A stretch of DNA of 64,000 nucleotides from Bradyrhizobium sp. ORS 278 (GCF_000026145.1 NC_009445.1:7392588-7456587), one strand, 5' to 3'; positions 40,239 through 49,557 are shown, counted from the stretch's first letter. Numbers and translations: made by a program. The notes: generated by a model not told the origin, from the sequence alone.

Positions 40239-42983
40239 TCAGCGCTCCTGCTTCGGCAGCATCAGCAGGCTGAGCCCGGTCAGCACCGGGATGAAGACGA
40301 GCAGCATCAGGATATCGGCGCCGAGATCGGCGAAGCCGAGCCCCTTGGTGAAGGTGCCGACGGTGATCGGGCGATAGTAGGTCATCGGAAAGCCCATCCC
40401 GATCATGCGGGCGACGCCGGACAGCGACGACACCGGCACCAGCATGCCCGAGAATTGCGTGGCCGGCAGCACAGTGAGGATTGCGGTGCCGAACAGCGCC
40501 GCGATCTGGGTGCGGCAGAAGGTCGAGATCAGCATGCCGAAGCCGGTCGTGGTGACGACATAGACGATCGTGCCGGTGACCAGCGGCAGGCCGTCGCCCT
40601 TCATGGGCACACGGAACAGCGTCAGCGCCATGACGACCATCAGCGCGAAATTGACCAACGCCACCGCGATATAGGGCAGCTGCTTGCCGACCAGGAACTC
40701 CAGCCGCGTCACCGGCGTGACGTAGAGATTGGTGATCGAGCCGAGCTCCTTCTCGCGCACCACCGCGAGCGCCATCAGGATCGCCGGAAACAGCGCCAGC
40801 AGTAGCGCGATAGTGCTCGGCGCCATCGCATAGATGCTGTCGAACGCCTGATTGTACTTGAAGCGGATCTCGACACCGACCGGCGAGGCGGCCTGCGGCC
40901 GCGCGGTCTTGACGGCCGGGTCGGACAGATAGAGCTGATGCGTGCCTTCGAGATAGCCGCGAATCGTTTCGGCGCGGAACGGCATCGCACCGTCGATCCA
41001 GGCCGACACGAAGGCCGGCCGGCCGCGCTTGATGTCGATGCCGAAATTCGGCGGGATCTCGATCGAGGCCTTGATGTCCCCGCTCTTCATCCGCCGCTCC
41101 AGCTCGGCGTAGTCGGCAAGCGGCGGCTTCTCGACGAAATAGCGCGAGCCGCGCAGCTCCGCGAGGTAGGCCCGGCTCTCCGGCGACTGATCGCGGTCGA
41201 GCGCGGCGAAGGTCAGGTTGTTGACGTCGGTCGAAATGCCGAAACCGATCACGATCATCAGGAACGCGGTCCCGAACAGCGCGAACATCAGCCGGATCGG
41301 GTCGCGGAGCAGCTCGAGCCCCTCGCGGATCGTGTAGGCGAGCAGCCGCCGCGGGCTGAAGGCGCGCTGGACCATCGGCCGCTGCTGACGATGAGGAGCG
41401 GGCTGCGCCTGCGTCAGCGTGGCCGGCGGATCGGCGACACCGGCATCCTGCTCCAGGAACGCGATGAAGGCCTGCTCGAGCGTCTGCGCCTGCTTGGCGC
41501 GGATCAGCCCGTCCGGCGTGTCTGTCGCCAGCACACGCCCCTCATGCATCAGCGACAGCCGGTCGCAGCGCGCCGCCTCGTTCATGAAATGGGTCGAGAC
41601 GAAGATCGTCATGCCGTCACGGCGCGACAGCTCGATCAACAGGCGCCAGAACTGATTGCGCGCCACGGGGTCGACGCCCGAGGTCGGCTCGTCCAGGATC
41701 AGCAGATCGGGCTTGTGCACGATTGCCACAGCGAGCGACAGCCGCTGCCGGATGCCGAGCGGCAGCTCGGCCGCGAGCCCGTCGAGATGATCGGCCAGGT
41801 CGCAGCGCTCGATCAGCTCGGCGATCCGTTGCTCGGCCGCGGCCAGCGGCAGATGAAACAGCCGGGCATGCAGCACGAGATTCTGCCGCACCGTGAGCTC
41901 GCCATACAGCGAGAACGCCTGCGACATGTAGCCGACGCGGCTGCGGGATTCGTGATTGCCGGCCTCCATCGAGCGGCCGAAGATCAGCGCCTCGCCGCTG
42001 GTCGGCGGCAACAGCCCGGTCAGCATCTTCATCGTGGTGGTTTTGCCGCAGCCGTTGGAGCCGACGAAGCCGAAGATCTCGCCCTTGCGGATCTGGAAGC
42101 TGACGTCGTCGACAGCGGTGAAGTCGCCGAAGCGGCAGGTGAGGTTGCGCGCGACGATGACGGTCTCGTGGCTGCCGTCGAGCGCGGTCTTCACCGGCAT
42201 GTCGGTGTCGGCATGATCGCGCGATGCATCCAGCGGCAGCAGCGCGACGAACGCATCCTCGATCGTCGCGGCGCCGGTCTGCGCCTTGAGCTCGGCCGGC
42301 GTGCCGGTCGCAAGGATGCGGCCGTCGTTCATCGCGATCAGCCAGTCGAAGCGGCTCGCCTCCTCCATATAAGCGGTGGCGACGATCACGCTCATGCGGC
42401 TGACACTGCGCGCACGCAGCCGGTCGATGAGGTCCCAGAACTGGCGCCGCGACAGCGGATCGACGCCGGTGGTCGGCTCGTCGAGGATCAGGAAGTCCGG
42501 ATCATGGATCAGCGAGCAGCACAGGCCGAGCTTCTGCTTCATGCCGCCGGAGAGCTTTTTCGCGGGACGGCCGGCGAAGTCGGCGAGCGCCGTGGCGCCC
42601 ATCAGTTCGGCGATGCGCCAGTCCCGCTCCGCCCTCGCCTGCCCGAACAGACGCGCGAAGAAGGCGATGTTCTCATAGACGCTGAGATCGGGATAGAGGT
42701 TGCGGCCGAGCCCCTGGGGCATATAGGCAATGCGCGGGCAGACCTGCTGGCGCGCGCGCCGGTCGGCCATGTCGGCGCCGAGCACGACGGCCTCGCCGGC
42801 CTGGATCGCGCGTGCGCCGGCCAGGATCGACAACAGCGACGACTTGCCGACGCCGTCGGGCCCGATCAGGCCGATGACGCAGCCACTCGGAATCTCGATC
42901 GAGACGTCGTCGAGCGCGGTGACGTCGCGGTAGCGATGGGACAGATGCCTCACGACCGCGACCGGAGGCGCGGCGATGCTCAT
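40239..42983 (-). CDS. RbbA-like ABC exporter: two ATPase domains fused to an ABC-2 membrane part
   Basis: A 914-residue fusion. The first ATPase (about residues 5-235) has Walker A GPDGVGKSS, signature LSGGMKQKLGL and Walker B FLILDEPTTGVD. The second (about 275-510) has GSNGCGKTT and LLILDEPTSGVD, but its signature reads LPLGIRQRL, not LSGGQ. Residues 560-914 are an ABC-2 permease with a periplasmic loop and six helices (ALAVVREKELGSITNLYVTP is the motif). The whole matches RbbA/YhiH. ATG 42983 overlaps the HlyD stop (ATGA); the open frame to 43028 is not used. It probably exports drugs or surface compounds. Confidence 0.9.
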   Translation of the reverse strand: MSIAAPPVAVVRHLSHRYRDVTALDDVSIEIPSGCVIGLIGPDGVGKSSLLSILAGARAIQAGEAVVLGADMADRRARQQVCPRIAYMPQGLGRNLYPDLSVYENIAFFARLFGQARAERDWRIAELMGATALADFAGRPAKKLSGGMKQKLGLCCSLIHDPDFLILDEPTTGVDPLSRRQFWDLIDRLRARSVSRMSVIVATAYMEEASRFDWLIAMNDGRILATGTPAELKAQTGAATIEDAFVALLPLDASRDHADTDMPVKTALDGSHETVIVARNLTCRFGDFTAVDDVSFQIRKGEIFGFVGSNGCGKTTTMKMLTGLLPPTSGEALIFGRSMEAGNHESRSRVGYMSQAFSLYGELTVRQNLVLHARLFHLPLAAAEQRIAELIERCDLADHLDGLAAELPLGIRQRLSLAVAIVHKPDLLILDEPTSGVDPVARNQFWRLLIELSRRDGMTIFVSTHFMNEAARCDRLSLMHEGRVLATDTPDGLIRAKQAQTLEQAFIAFLEQDAGVADPPATLTQAQPAPHRQQRPMVQRAFSPRRLLAYTIREGLELLRDPIRLMFALFGTAFLMIVIGFGISTDVNNLTFAALDRDQSPESRAYLAELRGSRYFVEKPPLADYAELERRMKSGDIKASIEIPPNFGIDIKRGRPAFVSAWIDGAMPFRAETIRGYLEGTHQLYLSDPAVKTARPQAASPVGVEIRFKYNQAFDSIYAMAPSTIALLLALFPAILMALAVVREKELGSITNLYVTPVTRLEFLVGKQLPYIAVALVNFALMVVMALTLFRVPMKGDGLPLVTGTIVYVVTTTGFGMLISTFCRTQIAALFGTAILTVLPATQFSGMLVPVSSLSGVARMIGMGFPMTYYRPITVGTFTKGLGFADLGADILMLLVFIPVLTGLSLLMLPKQER

Positions 42984-44077
42984 GGCGCGGCTTGCAGGCG
43001 GGCCGGCCAGGCGACATCGGAACCCCATCGGACATACGCGACACCCGGCAACCCACTCCTCACCGCGTCGGCATGGGCCGCAAGCCTGGCCGGATCGACG
43101 CGCACGCGGACACGGAACATCAGCTTGTCCCGCTCGCTGCGCGTCTCGACGGTTTTCGGCGTGAACTGCGCCTGGCTCGCGACGAACGACACCTTTGCCG
43201 GAATGGGATGATCGGCATAGGCATCGAGCAAGATACGGGCGTCGCTCCCGATCTTGATCTTCCCGACCTCCTCCGTCGGCAGGAACACGTCCATGTAGAC
43301 GTAACCAGTGTCGAGCATGGTGAAGACCTTGCCGCCCGCGCCCAGCACCTCGCCGACATTGGCGAGGCGATACTGGATGCGGCCCGCCTTCGGCGCGATC
43401 AGCGAATTGTCGGCGATCTGCACCGTATAGAGCGCGACGTCGTGACGAACGGCCTCGAGCGCGCGCTCGGCCTCGGAGATGCGCGCCTGCGATCCGGCGA
43501 GGCCGGCGATGGCGGCATCGAGCGCCTGCTGGCGCTGGTCGGCGGTCTCCTTGGTGGTCCAGCCGTTCTGCAACAGGCTGCGCGTCCGCTCCATCTCCTG
43601 CTCGGCCAGAGTTTTCTGCGTCTGCAATTGCGCGAGACTGGCCCGCGCCTGATCGACCACGTGCTGCGCCTGCTCGGCCTGCGCCTGCGCCTTGGCGAGC
43701 GACTGCTGCAGCTCCTTGCTGTCCATCCGCGCGACGATCTGTCCGGATTCGACGAGGTCGCCGATGTCGGCGCTGAGCTCGGCGACGCGGCCGGCATATT
43801 TGGTCGCAATGTCGATTTCATCGGCCTCGACGCGGCCGTTGCTGACGCTGATGCCGGGCGGCAGCGGCGGATGCAGGCGCTGCCACCAGACATAACCGCC
43901 GCCTCCGGCGGCACCGACGGCGAGCAACAAGAGCAACAAAGGCCAGCGCAGCCGTTTTTTCGCCGGCACATGCGGCACGGGCACATGTGTCGCGGCTTCC
44001 GTGGGAACAGGGGCGACAGCGTTGGTGTTCGCCAGCGGCGGCGCATCCGCCACGAGCTGCGTATCCTTTTGACTCAT
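42980..44077 (-). CDS. HlyD family periplasmic adaptor (YhiI-like)
   Basis: A 365-residue membrane-fusion protein. A soluble N-terminal part is followed by one anchor helix (RWPLLLLLLAVGAAGGGGYV, about 42-61). Then come the first biotinyl-lipoyl half (SNGRVEADEIDIATKYAGRV), a long coiled-coil hairpin (DSKELQQSLAKAQAQAEQAQ to QALDAAIAGLAGSQARISEA) and the second half IADNSLIAPKAGRIQYRLAN, then beta-barrel VYMDVFLPTEEVGKIKIGSD. It links the RbbA/YhhJ pump to an outer-membrane channel. First gene of the three-gene operon; ATG 44077 is used, the frame being open to 44131. Confidence 0.9.
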   Translation of the reverse strand: MSQKDTQLVADAPPLANTNAVAPVPTEAATHVPVPHVPAKKRLRWPLLLLLLAVGAAGGGGYVWWQRLHPPLPPGISVSNGRVEADEIDIATKYAGRVAELSADIGDLVESGQIVARMDSKELQQSLAKAQAQAEQAQHVVDQARASLAQLQTQKTLAEQEMERTRSLLQNGWTTKETADQRQQALDAAIAGLAGSQARISEAERALEAVRHDVALYTVQIADNSLIAPKAGRIQYRLANVGEVLGAGGKVFTMLDTGYVYMDVFLPTEEVGKIKIGSDARILLDAYADHPIPAKVSFVASQAQFTPKTVETRSERDKLMFRVRVRVDPARLAAHADAVRSGLPGVAYVRWGSDVAWPARLQAAP

Positions 44078-44203
44078 CTCCGAACGCCTCGGCCATCCTC
44101 GACACGCGTCCGGTTTGCCACAGCGCAGCAAAATTCCGTTGACTCAGCTCAAACGGTCCGGCGCAGCGACGCCGCTCGTCGCACGAACGCGATCACATTC
44201 CGG

Positions 44204-46162
44204 TTAGCGTGTGACAGTCGTTGCGAACACCGCCACGCGCGGTTTCAGGGCCGCGCGCACGCGCGCAACGACATCGCCATAATCACGGCGCGCATCCTGG
44301 CGGAACAGCCGCAGGCTCGGATACCAGGGGCTATCGTCACGATCGAGCAGCCAGCGATAGTCGGGTGTGTATGGCAGCATGATCCAGGTCGGCCTGCCCA
44401 TGGCGCCGGCGAGATGCGCGACGCTGGTGTCGACGGTGATGACGAGATCGAGATCGTCGATCAGTGCGGCGGTGTCGACGAAGTCGCGGATATCGGCTGT
44501 GAGGTCGAGGATGTCGCCACGCGCGGCGAGCACCGTCTGGTCGGCGGGCCGTATGCCCTTCTGCAAGCTGACGAACTGCGCATCGAGATCGAGCAGCGGC
44601 GCGAGCATCGCCAGCGGCATCGACCGGTTGTGGTCGTTCAGATGCGCGGGGTTGCCGGACCACACGAGGCCGACGCGCAGACGGTCGCGCGGCCCGAGTC
44701 GCTGCTGCCACAGGGCGCGGCGCGCGTCGGGCGGGCGCGGCAGATAGGCAGGCGCAGCTGGAATCGTGTCGAGGCGGGTCGCGAAGGCGAGCGGCAGGCT
44801 GGACAATGGACAATGGATGTCGATCGCAGGCACCGCGTCGACGCCGCGCGCAAGGCATTGCGCCACGCCGTCCACGCCCGACAGCAACGGCTGCAGCACC
44901 GCATCGACCTCGAGCACAACGCGCGCGCCCCGCGCGGCGACCATCGTCGCGTAGCGCGCGAACTGAATGGTATCGCCAAGACCCTCATCGCTGTGGAGCA
45001 GGATGGTCCGGCCCTCCAGCGGATCATCCCCGAGCCACATCGGCACGTCGAAGCTGCGCTCCACGAAACCGACGGCGCGGCATTGACGCCCCCATTCACG
45101 CGCCGCCCAGCCGCGCGCGAAATCACCCGCCAGCAGGCGGAACAAGGCGGCATTCCAATGCGCATCGGCGAAATCCGGCCGCAACGCGATGGCGCGGTCG
45201 AAGCTCGCGAATGCCTCGTCGAATCGATGCAATTCGGCCAGCGAGGTGCCGCGGTGATTGTGGAAATCCGCGGTCTGCGGCCGGATGGCGATCGCCTTCT
45301 CGAACACCGTGATCGCTTCGTCATGGCGGCCGAGATTCTGCAGGATGCAGCCATAGCTGTTGGCGATGTCGGGGTCGTGCGGCGCCAAAGCATGCGCGCG
45401 CTGGCCGAAAGGCTGCGCCTCGTCGTAGCGGCGCAGCCGCCGCAGCGAGATGCCCTTCAGGCACAGCACGCCGGCCTGGTCCGGCTGCTGCCGCAGCGAC
45501 TGATCGAACTGCGCGATCGCCTCGACATACCGCCCGGCATCGAAATGGACCGCGCCGGCCTTGTTGGCGGCGTCGACATGATCCGGCTGCAGCTTGAGCA
45601 CCTGTTCGAACGCCAGCGCCGCCTCGTCGCGACGTCCCTCGGCCTCCAGCGACTCGCCGAGACGAAACCATGTCGGGGCGCGGTCGGGCGCCAGCTGCAG
45701 CAGCCGGTCACACGCCAGCGCCGCCTCGGCATGACGGCCGGTCAGCTGCAGCAGTTCGCTCAGCGCGTCCCAGCTCTCGACGGCGTCCGGCCGCAGCTGC
45801 AGCGCGCGATCATAGGCCTTGATCGCTTCGTCGAGCCGGCCGGCAAGCCGCAGCGCCTGGGCGAGGCCGATGAAGGAGTCGGGGACCGAAACGTCCTGCC
45901 GGATGGCACGGGCAAACCATTCGATGGCATCGTCGAACCGCTTGAGCGCGACACAGACGCGTCCCATCGCCTGCAGAGCATCGATCGAGGCGGCGTCCAG
46001 CGTCAGCGCGCGGCGGCAGGTCTCCTCCGCCTTCGTTAGCTGGCCGGCCCGCAACAGCCGCAGCGCCGCGTCACACAGCGCTTCCGCCGTATCGGCGCGG
46101 CCCGCCGACCCGGACTTGACCGGAGATTTGCCGGCGGACCGGTGCGGCTTGTGCTTCATCAT
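44204..46162 (-). CDS. TPR protein fused to a family 9-like glycosyltransferase
   Basis: A 652-residue protein. The first about 370 residues are some nine tetratricopeptide repeats (for instance RFDDAIEWFARAIRQDVSVP, RLDEAIKAYDRALQLRPDAV, RRDEAALAFEQVLKLQPDHV, RHDEAITVFEKAIAIRPQTA, RFDEAFASFDRAIALRPDFA). The C-terminal 260 residues resemble heptosyltransferase-like GT-B enzymes: LLHSDEGLGDTIQFARYATM, RVGLVWSGNPAHLNDHNRSM and DLVITVDTSVAHLAGAMGRP then TWIMLPYTPDYRWLLDRDDS. Such TPR-glycosyltransferases are found near flagellin or surface-glycan loci; here no such genes are adjacent. The start at MMKHKPHRSAG (46162) has no strong ribosome site. Confidence 0.88.
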   Translation of the reverse strand: MMKHKPHRSAGKSPVKSGSAGRADTAEALCDAALRLLRAGQLTKAEETCRRALTLDAASIDALQAMGRVCVALKRFDDAIEWFARAIRQDVSVPDSFIGLAQALRLAGRLDEAIKAYDRALQLRPDAVESWDALSELLQLTGRHAEAALACDRLLQLAPDRAPTWFRLGESLEAEGRRDEAALAFEQVLKLQPDHVDAANKAGAVHFDAGRYVEAIAQFDQSLRQQPDQAGVLCLKGISLRRLRRYDEAQPFGQRAHALAPHDPDIANSYGCILQNLGRHDEAITVFEKAIAIRPQTADFHNHRGTSLAELHRFDEAFASFDRAIALRPDFADAHWNAALFRLLAGDFARGWAAREWGRQCRAVGFVERSFDVPMWLGDDPLEGRTILLHSDEGLGDTIQFARYATMVAARGARVVLEVDAVLQPLLSGVDGVAQCLARGVDAVPAIDIHCPLSSLPLAFATRLDTIPAAPAYLPRPPDARRALWQQRLGPRDRLRVGLVWSGNPAHLNDHNRSMPLAMLAPLLDLDAQFVSLQKGIRPADQTVLAARGDILDLTADIRDFVDTAALIDDLDLVITVDTSVAHLAGAMGRPTWIMLPYTPDYRWLLDRDDSPWYPSLRLFRQDARRDYGDVVARVRAALKPRVAVFATTVTR

Positions 46163-46249
46163 GAGATCTCTGCGCTCGTGACACGAGCGGTAGATGATTC
46201 CCGGATGCGCGGAAAGATTGCGCGGTCACGGTCAGTGGGAGATCGACTG

Positions 46250-46990
46250 TCAGGACGTTGCCGGCGCGAGCGGCACGGCCTCAAGGCCACCGAAGCGGCG
46301 CTCCCGGCCATGAAACGAGGCCAGCGCTTCGGCAAGGTCGGCCGCGTCGAAATCGGGCCACATCCGATCCGTGAAGTGCAGCTCGGCATAAGCGCCTTCC
46401 CACAACAGGAAGTCGGACAGCCGCTGCTCGCCGGACGTGCGGATGATCAGGTCGACGTCGCGCAAGCCTGCCTCTCCGGTCACGAGATCGGAGAATGTCT
46501 GACGGGTCAGGCCCTCGATGCTGCCTGCCTTCGCCGCGGCATTGAGGATCGCGTCGCGCGCCGAGTAGTCGACGGCGATGCGCAGATGCAAGGTGCGGCC
46601 GTCGCGCGTCGCCTGCTCGGCGCGAGCGATCGCATCGGCGATGCCGCCCGGCAGCCGATCGCGGCGGCCGATCACGTTGAGGCGAACGCCGTTGCGCACC
46701 AGCGATTCCACCTCGCTGGCGAGATAGACCCGGAGCAGCGCCATCAGGGCGGCGACCTCGGCACGCGGCCGACGCCAATTGTCGCTGGAGAACGCGTAGA
46801 GCGTCAGCGTGCCGATGCCCTGATCCGGCGCGGCCTCGACGATGCGGCGGATCGCCTCGACGCCCGCCTCGTGGCCGCGCAGCCGCGACATGCCCTTGCG
46901 CGTCGCCCAGCGGCCGTTGCCGTCCATGATGATGCCGACATGAAGGCCGTCGACCACAGCAGGCGATTTCGGTTGCAGACTACTTTGCAT
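46250..46990 (-). CDS. uppS: Cis-prenyltransferase (undecaprenyl diphosphate synthase paralogue)
   Basis: A 246-residue enzyme adding isoprene units to farnesyl diphosphate. The catalytic region [20 protein letters not shown] (Asp) and [11 protein letters not shown] are conserved; the late motif is [20 protein letters not shown], where most homologues read SNF. It is third in a small operon behind a membrane protein and a regulator, away from the usual uppS-cdsA-dxr neighbourhood, so it is probably a second copy. ATG 46990 is chosen (GGAGC 6 bases ahead); another ATG is at 47008. A CTTTG-N5-CAAAG box overlaps the start. Confidence 0.9.
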   Translation of the reverse strand: MQSSLQPKSPAVVDGLHVGIIMDGNGRWATRKGMSRLRGHEAGVEAIRRIVEAAPDQGIGTLTLYAFSSDNWRRPRAEVAALMALLRVYLASEVESLVRNGVRLNVIGRRDRLPGGIADAIARAEQATRDGRTLHLRIAVDYSARDAILNAAAKAGSIEGLTRQTFSDLVTGEAGLRDVDLIIRTSGEQRLSDFLLWEGAYAELHFTDRMWPDFDAADLAEALASFHGRERRFGGLEAVPLAPATS

Positions 46991-46997
46991 TGCAAAG
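46983..46997. promoter_or_regulatory. CTTTG-N5-CAAAG box at the uppS2 start
   Basis: CTTTGCATTGCAAAG at 46983-46997, a perfect 7-base inverted repeat around one base. It covers the uppS2 start codon and the spacing to its ribosome site, so a protein bound here could block transcription entering the gene or an internal promoter. The same motif occurs at 48039-48053 ahead of the operon. Confidence 0.6.
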
Positions 46998-47026
46998 CTC
47001 CAGGTCAAAAAAACGCGATGAAACGG

Positions 47027-47407
47027 TCAGGCGCGGCCGTGGATGAGACTGGCCGAGGATGGGGTGGGGTCCTTGCCGGCCGCCGCGGCCGCGTCGCGGA
47101 CCAGCCGCTCGAGCACGGCGAGATAATCGAGGAAGCGATGACGTCCGGCCTTGGTCAGGCGACAACTCGTATGCGGCCGGTTGCCCTCGTAGCCCTTGGT
47201 GACCTCCACCAAGCCGGCTTCCTGCAGCACCTGGAGATGGCGCGACAGGTTGCCGTCGGTCAGGCCACAGAGCTGCTTGAGGTCGGCGAAGGCCAACCCC
47301 TTCGGATGTGCCATCAACGAGGTGAGCAGGCCGAGCCGGGCCTTCTCGTGAATGACGCGGTCGAGCCCGTCATAGGAGAACGGCGCACTGCCGTCAGTCT
47401 TCGACAT
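47027..47407 (-). CDS. Winged-helix transcriptional regulator of the uppS2 operon
   Basis: A 126-residue regulator with a winged helix-turn-helix (HTH_27/ArsR-like) domain: VIHEKARLGLLTSLMAHPKG, then LAFADLKQLCGLTDGNLSRH and LQVLQEAGLVEVTKGYEGNR. The remaining tail is short and helical. No cysteine-based metal site is seen. Its start lies inside the end of the membrane protein gene (14-base overlap), and uppS2 follows 36 bases downstream. It is the likely reader of the two CTTTG-N5-CAAAG boxes. Confidence 0.85.
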   Translation of the reverse strand: MSKTDGSAPFSYDGLDRVIHEKARLGLLTSLMAHPKGLAFADLKQLCGLTDGNLSRHLQVLQEAGLVEVTKGYEGNRPHTSCRLTKAGRHRFLDYLAVLERLVRDAAAAAGKDPTPSSASLIHGRA

Positions 47408-48011
47408 CGGAATCTCCGGTCGCGAAATACAGAATGCCGGCCATCAGCGCCTGGCCGACCGCAAAGGGCAGCCCCATCGTCCAGGGCGACAGCTGATGCG
47501 TGAGACTGCCGAGCAGCAGCACGGCGAAGCCGGCGATGAAGTAGAACGCGCCGGCCAGCGCGACCGAGCGCGGCAGCGAGCGCACCGAGGCGAAGACCCC
47601 GAGCGACATCAGGATCTGCCACAGCCCGGGCAGCGTCCACAGCGCCTCCGGCGCGAACTTCCACAACAGCACGGCGAGCAGCACGCCGGCGATGCCCGCG
47701 GGCAGAAACTGCTCCACGGCCTGATGGATCATCGCATCGGCAAGGCCAGAATGATGCCGCTGCGACCGGGCGCGCATTTCGACCCAGATGATGATCAGCG
47801 AGACACAGGCCGCGGCCGCCCAGCCGAGCAGGAACACCAGTGGTTCGGCGGTCGGATCCAGCAGGACGAACTGCTGGACAAGCGCGGTGATCAAGGCGAC
47901 GGCGGCCGTTCCGGCCATCGTTGCGGGTCCGTAGCCGCGAAACGCGGTTCCAGCGGCGAGTTGGCTGCGGATGGCGATGATGTCTGCCAGCGCCTTGTCG
48001 AGGTCGCGCAT
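47394..48011 (-). CDS. Membrane protein of the uppS2 operon
   Basis: A 205-residue inner-membrane protein with about six helices in two groups: AGTAAVALITALVQQFVLLD and VFLLGWAAAACVSLIIIWVE, then LPAGIAGVLLAVLLWKFAPE, ILMSLGVFASVRSLPRSVAL, and AGAFYFIAGFAVLLLGSLTH. The N-terminal 30 residues are helical and soluble (DLDKALADIIAIRSQLAAGT). The domain is conserved next to wHTH regulators in many Alphaproteobacteria, but it has no known function. First gene of the operon, 28 bases from a regulatory box. Confidence 0.75.
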   Translation of the reverse strand: MRDLDKALADIIAIRSQLAAGTAFRGYGPATMAGTAAVALITALVQQFVLLDPTAEPLVFLLGWAAAACVSLIIIWVEMRARSQRHHSGLADAMIHQAVEQFLPAGIAGVLLAVLLWKFAPEALWTLPGLWQILMSLGVFASVRSLPRSVALAGAFYFIAGFAVLLLGSLTHQLSPWTMGLPFAVGQALMAGILYFATGDSDVED

Positions 48012-48038
48012 GTCTGACGTAGGTCCCGCCCGAATTAA

Positions 48039-48053
48039 CTTTGCGATACAAAG
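48039..48053. promoter_or_regulatory. CTTTG-N5-CAAAG box ahead of the uppS2 operon
   Basis: CTTTGCGATACAAAG at 48039-48053, flanked by A/T (AACTTTG...CAAAGTATAC) in an AT-rich promoter-like stretch, 28 bases before the first gene's start. It has the same 5-5-5 layout as the box at 46983. The nearby ATACAAAGTATAC could serve as the -10 region. Confidence 0.65.
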
Positions 48054-48138
48054 TATACACGATCACAAAGTCGTTGCAAGACGGCTCCTCGCGGGCGACC
48101 CGGATACCCTTGTCGGGCATCCGGACGGTCAGGACGGC

Positions 48139-48438
48139 TCAGTAGTAATTGTAGCGGTGCACGCGCTGAGGCGGCGGCATGTCGACATAGACGGTCGGGC
48201 CCCGCCGGGCCGGATCGAACGCCACGCGCGGGTTGATGCCGCATGCGACGCCGCGCCCCGAGGCGCTCGCCTTGCATTGCTCCAAGGTCTGGTAGGAGCA
48301 GTCGCCGGGATAACCGACACCCCTGCCCTGCACGCACCAGGGATAATCGTAGCCTCCGGCGGCGGCCGGCGTGGCGTCACCACCGCTGACGAGTGCAACG
48401 CCGACGAGGCCGGCCGCCATCATCATCACCTTGCGCAT
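48139..48438 (-). CDS. DUF3551 small secreted protein
   Basis: A 99-residue protein of the DUF3551 family, typical of Bradyrhizobium and relatives and usually present in many copies. A signal peptide (MMAAGLVGVALVSGGDATPA) is followed by YDYPWCVQGRGVGYPGDCSY, then TLEQCKASASGRGVACGINP, with four conserved cysteines likely forming disulfides in the periplasm. The C-terminus is Pro/Tyr-rich. Function unknown. It stands alone, divergent from no gene with a clear partner. Confidence 0.88.
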   Translation of the reverse strand: MRKVMMMAAGLVGVALVSGGDATPAAAGGYDYPWCVQGRGVGYPGDCSYQTLEQCKASASGRGVACGINPRVAFDPARRGPTVYVDMPPPQRVHRYNYY

Positions 48439-48582
48439 GATCTGTTCCTCTGCTGGCTGGAAGAATGCATCACACTGGCATGGTCAAAAAACGACAAACC
48501 CGCGGACTGGATCACCAAGCAAGGCGATGAGGTGTCGCGGATGCGGCAAGTCATCGCGGTGGGGACGTGCGGGTGCTGCGCC

Positions 48583-49557
48583 TCAATCCAGCTTCAGGCC
48601 GGCGAACTCGACGACCTTCTTCCACTTGTCCGTCTCGGCCGCGATTTGCGCGCCGAACTGCTCCGGCGACTGGATCAACGGCTCTCCGCCGAGATCGATC
48701 AGCCGCTTCGTGATCTCGGGCTCGGCCAGAACAGCGTTGACCTGTTTGTTGAGTTTCTCGACGATCTCCTTTGGCGTGTTCTTGGGCGCTCCCATGCCGA
48801 ACAAGGCGCTCGCCTCGTAGCCGGGCACGGTCTCGGCGATCGCCTGGACATCCGGCAATTGCGCGGAACGTTCCTGGGTCGTGACGCCAAGGGCGCGCAG
48901 GGAGCCGGAGCGAATGTGCTGAATGATCGACGGCATGTTGTCGAAGATCACCTGGACCTGGCCGCCGAGCATGTCGGTGATCGCGGGCGCAGCGCCGCGA
49001 TACGGCACATGCTGCATCTTGGTGCCGGTCATCGCCATGAACATCTCACCCGAGAGATGCACTGAGGTGCCATTGCCGGACGACGCCATGTTGACCTTGC
49101 CGGGATTCTCCTTGAGGTAGGCGATGAACTCGGCGACGGTCTTCGCCTTGATATCGCTGTTGACCGTCATCACGTTGGGCACGCGATTGAACGAGGCCAC
49201 CGGCGCGACGTCGCGAACGAAATTGAACTTCAGGTTCGTGTAGAGGCTCGTGTTGATGTAGTTGGCGGGATTGACCAGCAACACCGTGTAGCCGTCGGGC
49301 TGGGCGTTCACGACCGTCTCGGTGCCGATATTATTGCCGGCGCCGGGCTTGTTCTCGACCACGAACTGCTGGCCGAACGTCTCCGAAAGCCGCTGTCCGA
49401 TCAGCCGTGCCAGGATGTCGGTCGCGCCGCCCGGCGGATAGCCGACGACAAAGCGGACCGGGCGGCTCGGATAGTCGGCGGCGGAGGCCCTGCGAAGGGC
49501 GGCGACGGACGGAACGGCGGTGGCGATCAAGCCAAGCGCGGCACGGCGTGAAATCAT
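48583..49557 (-). CDS. TctC/Bug family tripartite transporter substrate-binding protein
   Basis: A 324-residue periplasmic protein of the Bug (TctC) family. Signal peptide RAALGLIATAVPSVAALRRA with cleavage near ASA. The family markers are PVRFVVGYPPGGATDILARL, FVVENKPGAGNNIGTETVVN, NPGKVNMASSGNGTSVHLSG, MQHVPYRGAAPAITDMLGGQ and a late PDVQAIAETVPGYEASALFG. These bind small carboxylates or amides. No TctA/TctB membrane genes are near, which is usual for this over-represented family. It is divergent from the VOC protein. Confidence 0.9.
   Translation of the reverse strand: MISRRAALGLIATAVPSVAALRRASAADYPSRPVRFVVGYPPGGATDILARLIGQRLSETFGQQFVVENKPGAGNNIGTETVVNAQPDGYTVLLVNPANYINTSLYTNLKFNFVRDVAPVASFNRVPNVMTVNSDIKAKTVAEFIAYLKENPGKVNMASSGNGTSVHLSGEMFMAMTGTKMQHVPYRGAAPAITDMLGGQVQVIFDNMPSIIQHIRSGSLRALGVTTQERSAQLPDVQAIAETVPGYEASALFGMGAPKNTPKEIVEKLNKQVNAVLAEPEITKRLIDLGGEPLIQSPEQFGAQIAAETDKWKKVVEFAGLKLD

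Noticed and set aside
38187..40805. 872-codon frame through the outer-membrane protein and ABC genes
   Set aside because: Overlaps real genes on both strands; Arg/Gln/His-rich, no domain.
42992..46039. 1015-codon frame on the plus strand
   Set aside because: Complete antisense to HlyD and TPR-glycosyltransferase genes; shadow of codon bias.
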